Positions 51,462-62,620 of a stretch of 64,000 bases of DNA are shown here, piece by piece. Position numbers and translations under genes: made by a program. Under the pieces are notes generated by a model, which saw nothing but the letters and a program-made list of their open reading frames with translations, searched no databases and was not told the DNA's origin. The stretch spans positions 201,701 to 265,700 of the forward strand of contig KV425568.1 in NCBI GenBank assembly GCA_001632425.1, written 5' to 3'. Each line of letters opens with the position of its first letter. Position 1 is the first letter of the stretch. Origin of the DNA: Neolentinus lepideus HHB14362 ss-1. Taxonomy: Eukaryota > Basidiomycota > Agaricomycetes > Gloeophyllales > Gloeophyllaceae.

Positions 51462-53369
51462 ATGGCGTCCTCCAGCCCCTCCCTGGTCGGATCCTGCCAA
51501 GGTCGTACCATCTATAATGCAGATAACTGTTCCACGGAGGACTCCGATGGACCGCCTTCGCCTCGGAGGATGCGTGCCACATCTGTTGAACCACCAGATC
51601 GGAGGCCTCTACGAGCATTGTCTCAATGGACCATACCTTCTCCTGAACGCCCGGACACGTCCTCTTGCCTCGACCCGGAGCCTCCGCAGTCGAAGATCTA
51701 TACGCTACATGCTCTGCGCGATATGGGCACATCGATCATCGGAGAAAGCGCTAATTTTTATCGTGCGTGGACTGATCCCTTATCGTCGTCTGTAATGCAT
51801 CAATGATCTTGTTCTGGAAGCCCTCGGATACAATATTGATGGGACCATGACAAGCCCAGCAGCATTACTTCGGGTAATAGAAGAGGAATATATTCAATAT
51901 CATATTTGGAATGCAGTTAGAATTGTGACGCAACACTTGAATGCGAAGTCGCTATATTGGTGAGTTCCCTCCGTCGTCTCTGTAGTGATTGTTGGGACTA
52001 CCTAACGTCGGTCTCTTACAGGCATGTCAAGGCGATTGTTAGAGATGCTCTGGAGCCGTTCGTGAGTCTCCCTTGCTTCCGCCAATCGGCAGGTCAATAG
52101 AGTTGGTCCATAGTTTGTGGGAGCCGGCACTCTGTTTCATGATCAGGTTCAGGGGCCTCACTGGATACAGGTTGATCCACGACTACATGACAAGCAGGAC
52201 GACATGATTGCACAGGCGGTAAACTTCGTCGATGCATTCCAGGATAGAGGAATTTCGAGAGACGAGATAATTATCAATGTACGCAATTGCTTGTTCTTCA
52301 ATTCACGGGTTGGATGTGATCTGACGTTGCCTGCACAAGATACCTGCTTCTCGTGATGGCATCTATGCCTGTCGCAAGCTGACTAGTGGCCAAGGATTTA
52401 AGGTGAACCTATCGTTGGTGAGCAGCCTATCGCACGCGCAGCTGTGTCTGGAAGCAGGGGCCTCGTCAATTTCAATTCCTGTCCGAAGAGTTCTACAGTT
52501 TCACGAGAAGAGAGACCTCAAAATAACGGTTCGGACGCGACCACACCCTGGAATAAATACTATTCACCTCATTCAGGCGTATTGCAAGCTGAAAAGGGCC
52601 AAAAGCGTCGTCATTTGCAATAACCTGCGGAGCGTTCGTCTTTGTGTTACTATCACTCTCTGGTGCGCTGATCAACCTGTATTAGTTGGCAGAAATTCGA
52701 GATGTGGCTCGTGTCGATGTGATTGCGCTGTCCGAGTTTCAGCTGGAGGAACTGCGGCATAGCCGTATTGCAATCGCAGAGCCTATCCCTGAGTCTTCCC
52801 CAGTTTATGCCCATGCTTCGCAAGTCGAGTATCCGACAACATTCCTGAATGATTTCAGAGCCCTTCGAGATTGCATGTCACCTGGAGATTACGAGGCCTT
52901 TTGTTTTGTGCTGAAGGAAGGTCTGACCGCGATGATCACTGACATGGGTTCCATCGACGCAGCGATCCAGAAGGAAGTCCAAAAGCGCATGTTCTACACC
53001 ACTGCACCATTGGAGACTTTGGAAACGCTCCGTCCTCGCCTCCCAGCGATTGAAATGGTGCCTGCACCATCTCCTAGGCCACTCAGACGTCGTCGGATGT
53101 CAAAGGTCTCGCTTAGGGAATCAACGCCCGAGCCTTCGGAGCCAACGGAGAAATTACGGACGGAGAGTAAGGATCCACAAGAGATGATACACGATTCTAT
53201 GCAAAGGGTTCAGTCATGGTTCCAGTCTCAATCGCAGATATTGCCGGATGATATGGACAAGCCAGACCAGGACCAGGACCAGGACACTGCGACTACAAAC
53301 CGACTGACTGATCCTTGGGATACACTTGAACCTGCTGATGGAGACTTCGAGGACTTCGAGGACTTCTGA
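51462..53369 (+). CDS. Transaldolase-fold protein, predicted catalytically inactive
   Basis: Six exons (51462-51762, 51821-51959, 52022-52061, 52114-52278, 52340-52633, 52686-53369) sum to 1623 bases and 540 residues, with all phases agreeing. A disordered Ser/Pro-rich N-terminus of about 75 residues precedes a transaldolase-like barrel. LRDMGTSIIGESANF corresponds to VVADTGDF, IDGTMTSPAALL to DATTNPSL, and VDPRLHDKQDDMIAQAVNFV to VDARLSFD. EIIINIPASRDGI corresponds to the Schiff-base block (L)IKIPATWEGI, NLSLVSSLSHAQLCLEAG to NLTLLFSFAQA, and VICNNLRSLAEIRDVARVDV to the M.ASFRN block. The catalytic Asp, Asn and Lys of true transaldolases thus read Glu, Ser and Asn (residue about 215). The C-terminal 130 residues are low-complexity and end in an acidic tail (DGDFEDFEDF). 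The first splice acceptor (tggaag at 51820) is the weakest junction. Confidence 0.75.
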
Positions 53370-56300
53370 CTGCGAGATGTCCAAATGCCCGGTGTATGAC
53401 CGTACGATACCATCCTCCATACACTTAATTGTTGCCTTTCGCAATGTACTGATGCAATACAATGGGCACAGTTTATACATGATGGTACGAGCAGTAACTG
53501 AGTCGGCGTGTCGATGTGAACATGTTCTGGGAGAACAGCTAATCGAAAACCTCACTCCGAAAGCAAGACGGCGGATTCCCATGAAACCACATCAATCGAC
53601 GCTCTGCGAAAAAGGAAGTAAGGCGTCATCTGTTGAAAACTTTCTACTGTGTGCAAGTGGTGTTTCAGACCTGCCTGACTGAAAACCCAACATCCCCTGT
53701 AGCCGAACCGGTGGGCCCGAACAAGTGGATAGATCTTCGCCGACTTGAGAGCGCTTTTGCAAGAGGCACCGAAATTCCAGTGCTTGCCGATGTAACTCAG
53801 AGACTAATTGCCTGTAAAGTGTTCATTCAAATTATCACTGCCATGCTGTGGTCAAATTGCAGCTATACTTCGCATAGACACATCGGCAACGGTGGAACAG
53901 ACTGACCACCTTACATCTAGTATGGAGACAAAATTTGAGACATAGAGCGGGAGCTTATGTCGGAGGCTGGAATGCGATTCAGGCATTCGACTGGTCTAAA
54001 TGTGCCTACAGCGTCCATGGCGCCAGTTTGGACGATATGCCTGCTTGAGGATGCACTGAATGTAGAAACCTGGTTAGGCTGGATGAACGACAGGTTTAAA
54101 GGTGCCTATAGCCTCCACTGCTTCCTGAACCGGATACCTTGGCAGGGTAGGAATGCCTCGTAGCAGAACGTGCCGTTTGTAGCTCTTAGTTGCCCCCAGA
54201 GATAGTATCGGAGGTTGCACGGAGTAGGGGATACAAAATGAACAGGGTACTAGGGTCGAACATGAGTTTTACGAGCCAAGTGAAAGGCGCAAGCAGGGTC
54301 TGAGGAAGCAGAAAGAAGATCATCGGCTCAGGATGATAATCTGAAATCGTGTTGTGGTAGTTCCCAGCCGACGCCGATGATGGTGGCGCTCGGTAGACTG
54401 CTCATTATACAGAGTCAACACGAGGAATCTGATGATGATTGTGCGTACCGCATTATCCAGATTGCCGGCCGAAGGCCCGCCCATGACAGCGGAATTGCCG
54501 CGTACCTCCGCGTTGAAGGCGAACCGATTCGAAAGACGTATTCGCAATCCCAAAACTAAAAATTCGGGTTTAACACGAGACGAGGCAAGGGTTACAGTAG
54601 GGAAGATCGGGAGGCGAAGCGCGTGAGTGACATACCCACAGAGCTTATTATGGAGGCGGTAAGGCTGGTAGTAGAAGTATGGGGATGCTGCGCATATGTA
54701 AATATAGCATCCTAAACTGATATATTGTAAGTTCGATAGGAGAAAGTCTCCGAGCGGTACAGTGCGATTGTTTGAATAGACTTGCCAGCAAGATGATCAC
54801 ATTCGAATTCTGATTCTGCCTGGCGAAAGGCTTGCTCCCATCCACCAGAAGGACCCTGTCGAGTGCTCAGTGCTGCGTCATGTGGGGACAACGTGTTCGG
54901 ATCTTCGACGTTTTTTCGGGTAGTGAACCACTGCTTGACGTGTTAAACGACGTAGGATTCGACACCGCTACTTATCATATAGCATCCGGTCAACGTGGTG
55001 GGTTACTTCCTCGCCGTCATCTATTGTTTACCAAAGGACAACCGTCGGATCCTTTTCCGACCAATAACGATGAGATGCGACGTCACGAGTCCACGGAGCA
55101 TCTACTAATAGCCGATAGTGTGCACGGAAAGCTTGGAGATGTCTGCCCCTAGCTTCAGTGAAACGTGGACAAGGGCTGTAAGGGAATATCGCAGTACCAG
55201 TGGGTCAGCTAGGGAAACTTTACCGGCCGTACTGCCGATGTACTGCATCCGTAGGCTGTCCAAGGCACCGTGTATGAGTAAATTGAACCAGTCTTTCTCA
55301 GTGCAAATTCGGAAACCCAGTAGAGCAGGGGTGCATGGAACCGTCCGACGGCGCTCCTTGGTCAAATAACTGGATATTAATTAAGAAACCGAAAGACCGA
55401 CTTGTACCTTCCATATATCGCATGCAGTCTCTGCTATTCGGTTGCGTCCACGGGTCTAATGTGAGGATGGAACTTTCCTTCTGATGAATGAATGCCAGGA
55501 ATTAGATGGCATAAGTAAAATCATGATTCCCTCTGAGTCGTAGGTCGCCGATCACAGTCGATTACCGGTGACAGAAGAACCTATAGCCCGGAAGAGTATA
55601 GCCAGTGCGGAGAGAAAGCCGAGCAAGGACATGGAACGGAAACTTGAGACAGGGAACAGCCAAGAGAAGTACTTCCTCGCTGATAACTTGTCCTTCTTGA
55701 GAATGCAGTGGGGACTGAGCCGGCGGATTTGGAGTCACCACAGTATCAAAAATGTGTCGCTGCCGTGTAAGCCAATGACACTGCTTGCGACGCTGAACGC
55801 CAGTGAGAAATGGACGAACGTTCGACTTCATGTTTATACCTGTGGCACTTGAAGACAGATACACTAGGTCGTCAGGAAGAACCCAAGCAAAAGAAGAGGT
55901 TTGACTCTGATATCTTTAACGTCACCGACCCACAGCGTTCGGCAATCAGACGCCTGAATAGTTAGTGTGTCACTGGGCAGATGAGAGACGTTTGAAAGTG
56001 TGTTGATACGGCGTCGTGGTTGAGGCGCCGGATTCAAGTTGATATCCAATTATCGCCAGACAGGGCTAGGATTGCAGCTAAACGCAACCTTCAGGAGTAA
56101 AGCACAAGCTATAAGCTCACCCTGCCAATAGTATACAGAAGACAAGTGCAATAGCGTTGTTTCTGTACCACAAGACCTTGCGCTGGCCAGTCACTTGAAA
56201 GTAGGAAACAAATTGTGTCGAGCTTCTCAAAAAGAGGCCCAGCAGGTCCAATCGACTGTCAGATTGCGATAGGTCGTATACGATGAGCACCATATTGGAA

Positions 56301-57222
56301 TTTCGTTGTTGAATCGGCGCGATATATGTACAACACTAGCCTGAACGGAATGTGGGACACCAAAGAATGCAGGTATCATGAGGATTGCTGAGTCGCGCAA
56401 TATGAAGTGGTTGCTTGCGGAGAAGGTCAGCATATCTAAAAAAATGCAACAACTTGGAAAAGTTTGGAAGCAATATAATATAAAACTCCGTTTACTGCAT
56501 ATGGCAGGAGTACTTTGGCTTCTTGCGGATTCATTTTCCACGATTTCTTTACTTTCGACCGTGAACGCCAAGGCTTTACCAGCCGACATCCTTTCTCTAT
56601 CATTGTTACTTCTGGTGTCCTCAAACTGCTAACCTGCATATATTACTGTCCCTGAAGCTACTTTGAGGGTGTCGGTTATGCACCCACGATGTCCTCTCGG
56701 AAAGCGAATGTAGTCAAAATTAAAAAACCCGAACTTCATAGAGCAGCAAAGGGCTATATATTGGCTCGTACTGAGACGGGTATTGCGTGCATAACATCTC
56801 TGAAGAGGGGCATCTCCGTTCGGCATGATTTGGAAGGGTGGACTATAATTGACTATGTGAGTTACTATCACGATGACAGGAATTTGACCGCGCAGTCCCA
56901 GTTGAAATTCAGTGGACACTCTCTGAGCGAGCAATGCGTGGAATTCTTTCTCCTCCCGAAGGATATCGATTGGTCGTTATTCAATTCCCTCTGCAGCCCC
57001 CTCGACTGCTGTCAGCGACGCCCTCATCCCCCCTATCCCCGGGCCACTGAGTACTCCACCCAGTTTAACAGCATCACCTACGCGTAACACCGAGAGTCGC
57101 TCTCGAGAGGCGCCTCCTTTATACGCCAGTTCAATTCACAGGGGGTACTTAACGTTCAGGGAACTTTACTCGTCATTGCGAAGCGATGGACAGTCAGCCA
57201 TGTCCGCGCAGTTGAAGAGCGT
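53370..57222. other. 3.85 kb accessory stretch without a supported gene
   Basis: After the transaldolase-like gene come many short overlapping frames on both strands, none with a recognisable motif. The 3' flank (53370-53460) is shared with the duplicate at 63904-64000. A 132-codon frame (56689-57087) and a Ser/Pro-rich frame just before 57.2 kb (PGPLSTPPSLTASPTRNTES) may belong to the ORF that follows. I saw no tRNA, CRISPR-like array or terminal inverted repeat. Confidence 0.4.
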
Positions 57223-57782
57223 ATGAGCGACTTGGAGAAGTGGCTCGTCGACAAGGAGCAAGAGAAGGAAGCCAGGGATGTAGCGGCCTCCACTTATCGC
57301 GGGGGCAACCGTATGTGGCTGGAGCGCAGCCTTAACCCACAGAGTTGGCTGAACTTCGCGATGAACTCACTCAGGTCCAAGGCCGTATTGGGGGGCTGGG
57401 TCGCGAGATTGCAAAACTCGCCATAGCTCCAGGCAAACTCTCTTCAGTCTCGTCTTGCTACTCCGCATCCTCGATGGCCAGAGCGCCATCTGCGAGTTCG
57501 TCTTTTGCTGTTCGTCATATGCATACCCCATCGACTGGCAGAGGGCGCGAGTCGACTAGCCCCCCTGTGCCAGGTCACTCAAGTTCGGTTTCGCGCACGC
57601 GCTTGCCCTACCCGACGGGCGATTATGCTACGCCTCCAGACTCTACTCTCCTGAGCCAGGGAGTATATTCTTCTACGAACTCGCCACCTGCTTCCCTCAG
57701 CTCAGCGACCCGAGCGCAGCCCGTGACTACATCTGGACCTCGACTAGTGGTTTGCCGAGGTCTACTTCACCCTTGGAAATAA
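57223..57782 (+). other. Coiled-coil and Ser/Pro-rich ORF fragments, unrecognised
   Basis: One frame reads MSDLEKWLVDKEQEKEARDV, highly charged and helical. A second frame continues with LAELRDELTQVQGRIGGLG and LGREIAKLAIAPGKL, then a long Ser/Pro/Thr-rich linker to 57782. A further frame continues as SGLPRSTSPLEISSSPGAE. The pieces look like successive parts of one protein broken by frame changes or unresolved introns. They lead directly into the transaldolase-like repeat at 57928. The family is unknown. Confidence 0.35.
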
Positions 57783-57927
57783 GTAGCAGTCCGGGCGCGG
57801 AGCCCTTACCCCATCTTCGCATCCCAGCTACTCGCACTTCAAGTATCAGCCCTACTCCAAGGAAGAGGTGTACAGTTGCGTTGGGCGAACCCGTTGTCTC
57901 CCGTTTACATGGCGACAGGCCGATCGC

Positions 57928-58058
57928 TTACCGTCGTCCGCATCCATCAAGTATCTTGTTCTGGAAGCCCTCGGATACAACCTTGATGGAACCATGACAA
58001 GCCCTGCAGCATTACTTCGAGTGACAGAGGAGAATTATATTCAATATCATATTTGGAA
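57928..58058 (+). repeat. 5' piece of a duplicated transaldolase-like gene
   Basis: About 130 bp match 51785-51910 with scattered substitutions: both contain atcttgttctggaagccctc, then caagccctgcagcatta-type sequence and tcaatatcatatttgga. The translation LDGTMTSPAALL and EENYIQYHIW parallels the intact gene. Similarity stops abruptly after atttggaa at 58058, exactly where the intact gene continues for another 50 bases of exon 2. Confidence 0.8.
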
Positions 58059-58430
58059 GTGGATGACTACCAGGTCGCAGTGTACGATCTGTCATCGTAC
58101 CACATCTCATGCCAGAGGCAATCTGCCAAAAACCTGAGATCAAAACGTAGACACTAAAGTGCCGGTGGTCCCCTTCAGTCGCCTATCAAGAGTTGCCTAT
58201 GCGATTGTATTTGGAACTGGTCAGTCTCGTCTACATATTTCTGCGTCTGTCCGACCTCCACGTCCCCCCTCCAAGGATTGCAAATTTGCAACGGCTCGCT
58301 TTGAGTTCCCGGAGTAGATGGATTAGAAACCAACAAGGTCAGGAGAACTGAGGGACGCAGATGTTGGGTGCAATCAGGTCATTTGAATCACTATACAAGT
58401 ACATACATAGTATAACACAGTCCTTGATCA

Positions 58431-58911
58431 TTACTGAATGTGGTAGACCAAATTCGCGACTTCGCTGAAGTGTCCGGTCGCTGCTGATGTCGCCGCGCCA
58501 GTCTAGGATAGTCTGTGGTACGTGTTGTCCCGACTTCTCCATCTTGCACACCATCCAATTCAGGCCGATGCCGCCGAGACCGTAGATGGTGTTGTACTGC
58601 GTGAGGTCGAAACGGCCCTCGATGTAAGTCGTGAGATCGGACACGACCTCCCTCTTGCCGGCGTCATTCCACTTGCTCAGCCGCTTCAGCTCGACGATGA
58701 GGAGCGGGTTGCGCATCCCTCCTGCACGGCGGACGATGATGTATTCGGGCTTGCCGCCCTCACCCATGAGCTGGTGGTCGATGAGGTAGCCCTTAGAGGT
58801 GGGGAACCACGTTGTCAGGATTGCGCTGTACGTCGCGTGGAACTTGTCTTCGGTGGCAGCTGGTCCAAAGGCTCGCCGCGTACGCGGCTTCCTCTTTGAT
58901 GGTAGCGTCAT
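58431..58911 (-). pseudogene. PD-(D/E)XK-nuclease-like hypothetical protein with frame break
   Basis: ATG 58911 opens a basic leader (PSKRKPRTRRAFGPAA), then FHATYSAILTTWFPTSKGYL and GGKPEYIIVRR. NPLLIVELKRLSKW, VVSDLTTYIEGRFDLTQYNT and IYGLGGIGLNWMVCKM follow. The E...ELK arrangement (PEY, about 17 residues, then ELKR) fits the restriction-endonuclease-like fold. This type of small ORF is common and often repeated in Agaricomycete genomes (from memory). The open frame runs on to 58339 with unrelated sequence. In another frame, right after SSDRTL, the sequence reads FSEVANLVYHIQ and stops at 58431-58433, which looks like the genuine C-terminus. A one-base shift near 58470 therefore seems likely. 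It lies inside the DNA that splits the transaldolase-like duplicate. Confidence 0.5.
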
Positions 58912-61037
58912 ATGGCATCTAGACGAGCGTGAGGAGCCGTTACACGCCGTCGCTGGTGAAATAAAGCTTACTGTTACAACTGTACGTGATGGAGAGGCGA
59001 CAAACAGCGACCACTATGGAGCTGACTGAATAAAGGACGCAATTACGCATGGAAACATATGGAGATGGGGGACACTCGCCTTTGGAGGTACCTGGGGAAA
59101 GAGCGATATTACAACGCCTGCCATCTGAGCCTTTTAAGTGGTGCATGTGCTGTTTTTAGTCCATCCGACACGTTCGGTATAAGCTAACTGTTCGTGACGC
59201 TTAAAATGCGTTTGACCAGTTCATCACCCCATATAGTAAACGGCACTGCCAGACAGGCTTCCTTATAAGCCCTCTACATCCTAGGCATCATAGGACCTGA
59301 GGGATGAGGTCGGGAACTGAGGTGCCGTCCGGTAGCAATTCTCGGTATCACGACAAGAGTACCTACTGTCTTAAACTCAGACAGAAAGCTACTCAATTCA
59401 GCGACAACGTCTTAGGTGAACATGACATACAGCGGTAACATATGTACAACCCACGATCTGGGTACACGACACCCGGTGATTGATGCTCTGCTCTGCTGGC
59501 GCCGGCAGGGCACTGCATCATAGAAGGGGTCCCATTAAACCGCTGCATCATGCGGACCATGTTGAGTGTTACCTACCATGCGTTGATAGGCCTCCAGCGT
59601 CGCTAGCCTCTGAAAACGCGTTTTCGGCGTGTTCGACACGATGCGGAAAGCGCCGAGATCACCGACGAATCTCCGAGCGTTCACCGAGCTACGACTCAAT
59701 ACATCGGCGATCCCCGAGGACGCGCACCGCCGGATACTGACGTCACCACCGAGCAGTGGACACCTCGCCGCGTCGCATGCCTGTCGGTGCTATACCGGGA
59801 CTCAATTCGATGACTCAGAATACGCCAAGGTTGTCGAATGTTGCTTATGCGCTCGGACGACGGAACCGATGGCATCGGCGACGCTTACTCAACACCCTGC
59901 CCCTTCCATACGATACGACGATCCTCGGAACCTCCGGAACTCAGCCTACTCTCTCCGTGGCAGCGAGTCGCAGCACTCGGTGCATCCATCAAGCGCCGAA
60001 ACACGCTGAGTCACTCATATCGGTCTTCCTGACGTAAACCAGCTGATCTTACCTTCCGTCCGACCTCGCAATAACTCGGCGGCCATTGGTCGTCATACGA
60101 TAGGATGCCGTGGGCCCCCGTTTCAGTCCGGTGCCGTCGCAACACTCGGTCAGCCCTCCTTATGAAGTTCGAGGTGATGGTCATCAAGCACGAGTCGTCA
60201 CAACACACCGAGGTGCTGTACGGGCTCAAGATGGAAGGATCTTCCCTGGGGCGGCGGTTCCTGACCCGCCTAGAATGCTTCGGAATGAGAGCGGTATGCG
60301 GCGGACGATTGGCGAGCGGCTTGGGAGTTTAGCGAGACTCGGCGGCGCATTTCTGGTTGTATTTTCTGATTGTAGACGCATGGAGCATTAGGGCAGTCTC
60401 GGACTTAGCGGTTTCTTAGACTTCGGGTCACTTAGTACTTTAGGCGTCCTGTATATTCCTTTCAAGCAGCGAATTTTACCCCACAGTTCACATCTCAAAG
60501 CCTCGTTGCGTCCAAATTGCATTCTAAGAAGACCTCGGCGTGAGGTCTTGCGTTTACCTCTGCATTTATCGTCCCTATTGCGTTCTCCCTGAGTCTTCTG
60601 CACCGGCGTTCCCTCTTATTGCGTCATCGAAGTCCTCCGGCGTGGAGGAACCTGTCAATCCATCGTCCGCTTATCGTCCGAGTCCCCAAAAAGGACAAGC
60701 CGGTCTAGCCCGGCTCCGAGGACCCTCCGAGAAGCGCTGATTCGGCGCCGAGACGCGTATAGTAAGAGAGTTAGGGAGCTAGAAGAGTTGAAGAGCGTCT
60801 GGGTCTACTCACAAAGAGATATACGGTGCCATTTAGTGTTCTGTTTTGCATTCCTCACCTCCCCCGAGCTTTACCCTTCTGCCCTTCGACTACTGACACT
60901 ATTAGACGGAGTTCCCTCCGCATTTTCTAGGTGTTTTTGGTGGTTGTTGTGTGTCGTAGCCTGTCAGCGTCTGCCTGTCAGGATGTCTATTAAGTCACTA
61001 AGATGCGGCACAGTGATGGAACTATTCGCCGTTTGAC
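58912..61037. other. Accessory DNA, GC-rich frames, no supported gene
   Basis: The part 59580-60030 is rich in CGA and TCG codons. It has three long overlapping plus-strand frames, for example PRTRTAGY and GRRNRWHRRRLLNTLPLPY, whose Arg/Ser-rich content could come from a retroelement gag, but no gag, protease or reverse-transcriptase motif is visible. The part 60540-60800 similarly has a Ser/Pro/Arg-rich frame. I assign no gene. Confidence 0.35.
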
Positions 61038-61487
61038 TCAGCGCCGCTCGGGGCCAATTGGCAACGCCCGCTCATTCACTCTCGACTTTCCTGCCTCGTT
61101 CCAAGAGGCGACCACGGCATACGGGGCGAATAACCTCCGCACTTCTCCCTCGACAGGGATCACCTGTGGAAGCCGTTCGAAGGCAGGAGGTATAGGGAGC
61201 TCCAGGAGCGTCTGGGGGTCGTACGGGCGACTGTAGTCCGCAAAGCAGCAGAGATACTGCTCCGAAGTGCCCTCGTCGTCGTTGTGCTCGACGCGCACGA
61301 GGGCTAGCGGTATGCCCACTTTCGACTCTAATTGCTGGAGGAGGGGGCGGTTGTTAAGGTCCGGCAGATGGTGCTTGCTGCGGTACCGCTCGATGGAATC
61401 ATTTGATACTTTATAGCCGATTAATGTGCAAGGGATGGGTGTCATGACGGTTCTGGTCAACGTCTGTGAGGCACGGAGCATAGTCAC
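61038..61487 (-). CDS. Hypothetical protein, 149 codons, unrecognised
   Basis: A single open frame starts with ATG codons at 61487 and 61442. The second (MTPIPCTLIGYKVSND) looks the likelier start. Content is even and protein-like: RPLLQQLESKVGIPLALVRV, QYLCCFADYSRPYDPQTL and PIPPAFERLPQVIPVEGEVR. There is no signal peptide, membrane segment or known motif. It is intron-free and lies within the DNA separating the two halves of the transaldolase-like duplicate. It could be a lineage-specific gene or a transposon-linked ORF. Confidence 0.4.
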   Translation of the reverse strand: MTMLRASQTLTRTVMTPIPCTLIGYKVSNDSIERYRSKHHLPDLNNRPLLQQLESKVGIPLALVRVEHNDDEGTSEQYLCCFADYSRPYDPQTLLELPIPPAFERLPQVIPVEGEVRRLFAPYAVVASWNEAGKSRVNERALPIGPERR

Positions 61488-61823
61488 GAGTCACGACAAG
61501 GTCACGGCAGTGGCAATGGCCTTCTCTGGAGATGGCATAGTACATACCGCATCTCGGTCAAACCTAGTCTCCCAAGGCACCGCAATTGCCTCCTTCTTTG
61601 TATGGTAAGAGGGCAGTCAGCATATAGCGGTCTGCTTTCAATCATGCCCCTTTGACCGGGGTGCAGGATTTCAATTTCACGTGATGTATTCACACGGCTT
61701 CCACCCTTACTGTATGTCTCTGTATGCATTTTTGCAGCAAGTCTTTCCTATGCAATATTATCATATCTGAGCCTGATAATTGCCACACTGGCCCCTCTGC
61801 AATGCCCATCAACAAAGCCCTGC

Positions 61824-62243
61824 TTGAAGAGAGAGCCCATGTCAAAGTCACGGTTGTTGTATCAGAGTCCATTCATCCCACCTGAGAAACCCAAGTGCAA
61901 CTATGCACAATGCAGGACAGTGCCTAAAAAGCTCGATGACATCAATGCTGAGATCACTAGAGCAGGATGGACTCTCAGAGAATTCCTATACTATGCATTC
62001 CAGCCCGACTTGAAGGGCAGTGACAGGGAGGACATAAAAAGATTGCTGGGCCATTCGAAGCACGTCAGCGGCTTCCTAGGTGGCTGCTCGAACTATCTTC
62101 CAATACATATATTGCAAGCCTGGTACAAGAGTCCCTATGGAAGGCCGAAGGAGAGCACACAATCTGTGATGTTCTCCACCACAATTGAATGCCAGCCTCA
62201 GAAATCAAACCATGCCGGCCGGCCATCTCGACATTTGCAGTAG
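61824..62243 (+). CDS. Hypothetical protein or fragment, N-terminal part of a repeat-associated family
   Basis: This 139-codon frame reads KKLDDINAEITRAGWTLREF then LYYAFQPDLKGSDREDIK, LLGHSKHVSGFLGG and ILQAWYKSPYGRPKES. The Gly-Trp-x-Leu-x-x-Phe-Leu helix followed by a W-Y-x-(S/H)-P-x-G-R element recalls the N-terminus of large uncharacterised proteins found in many copies in Agaricomycete genomes (from memory). Those proteins continue for several hundred residues. Here the frame ends soon after, in unrelated sequence, so it may be a truncated copy. No catalytic domain is visible. Confidence 0.35.
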   Translation: MKREPMSKSRLLYQSPFIPPEKPKCNYAQCRTVPKKLDDINAEITRAGWTLREFLYYAFQPDLKGSDREDIKRLLGHSKHVSGFLGGCSNYLPIHILQAWYKSPYGRPKESTQSVMFSTTIECQPQKSNHAGRPSRHLQ

Positions 62244-62620
62244 AGCGACACGTCGTTTGGCTTACTAATCCTGTCATGTGACTCCACAAGCTGTATCATG
62301 GTAAGACCGGCGTGATTAGACGCAGCCTAGGTCGAACCCGTTCTCCATGATGGCACGCATGCAGCTAAGGCTTTTGGCAATGCCGTACTACCGAGGTTGA
62401 CCATTGCAAGGCGGCAGAACATATCAATTTTCACATGTCCCAATTACTATGGATAGAACAGTGGTGAATACACCTTCTAAGGTGAAACTTGTTACGCATA
62501 CTTCAGGTGTGACAAGACATCTAGATAACATTTCCGACTCACGAGCCTGTTCCCCTGCCATCTTCACCAATATTTCCTGCCACCTCCTTGCCAACTGGCA
62601 GAAATGGCAGTTGCCGGCAT

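Noticed and set aside
51763..51820. Frameshift in the intact transaldolase-like gene before LGYNIDGTM
   Set aside because: Read as an intron (gtgcgt...tggaag), the segment gives correct phase. The spacing between the first two motifs then fits true transaldolases better than read-through.
57223..57927. Taking the coiled-coil and Ser/Pro ORF as the N-terminus of the intact transaldolase-like gene family
   Set aside because: Sequence similarity to the intact gene begins only near 57928, and upstream the two loci differ.
59580..60800. Retrotransposon gag region
   Set aside because: Arg/Ser-rich frames alone are not evidence; no protease, reverse transcriptase, integrase or LTR was found.
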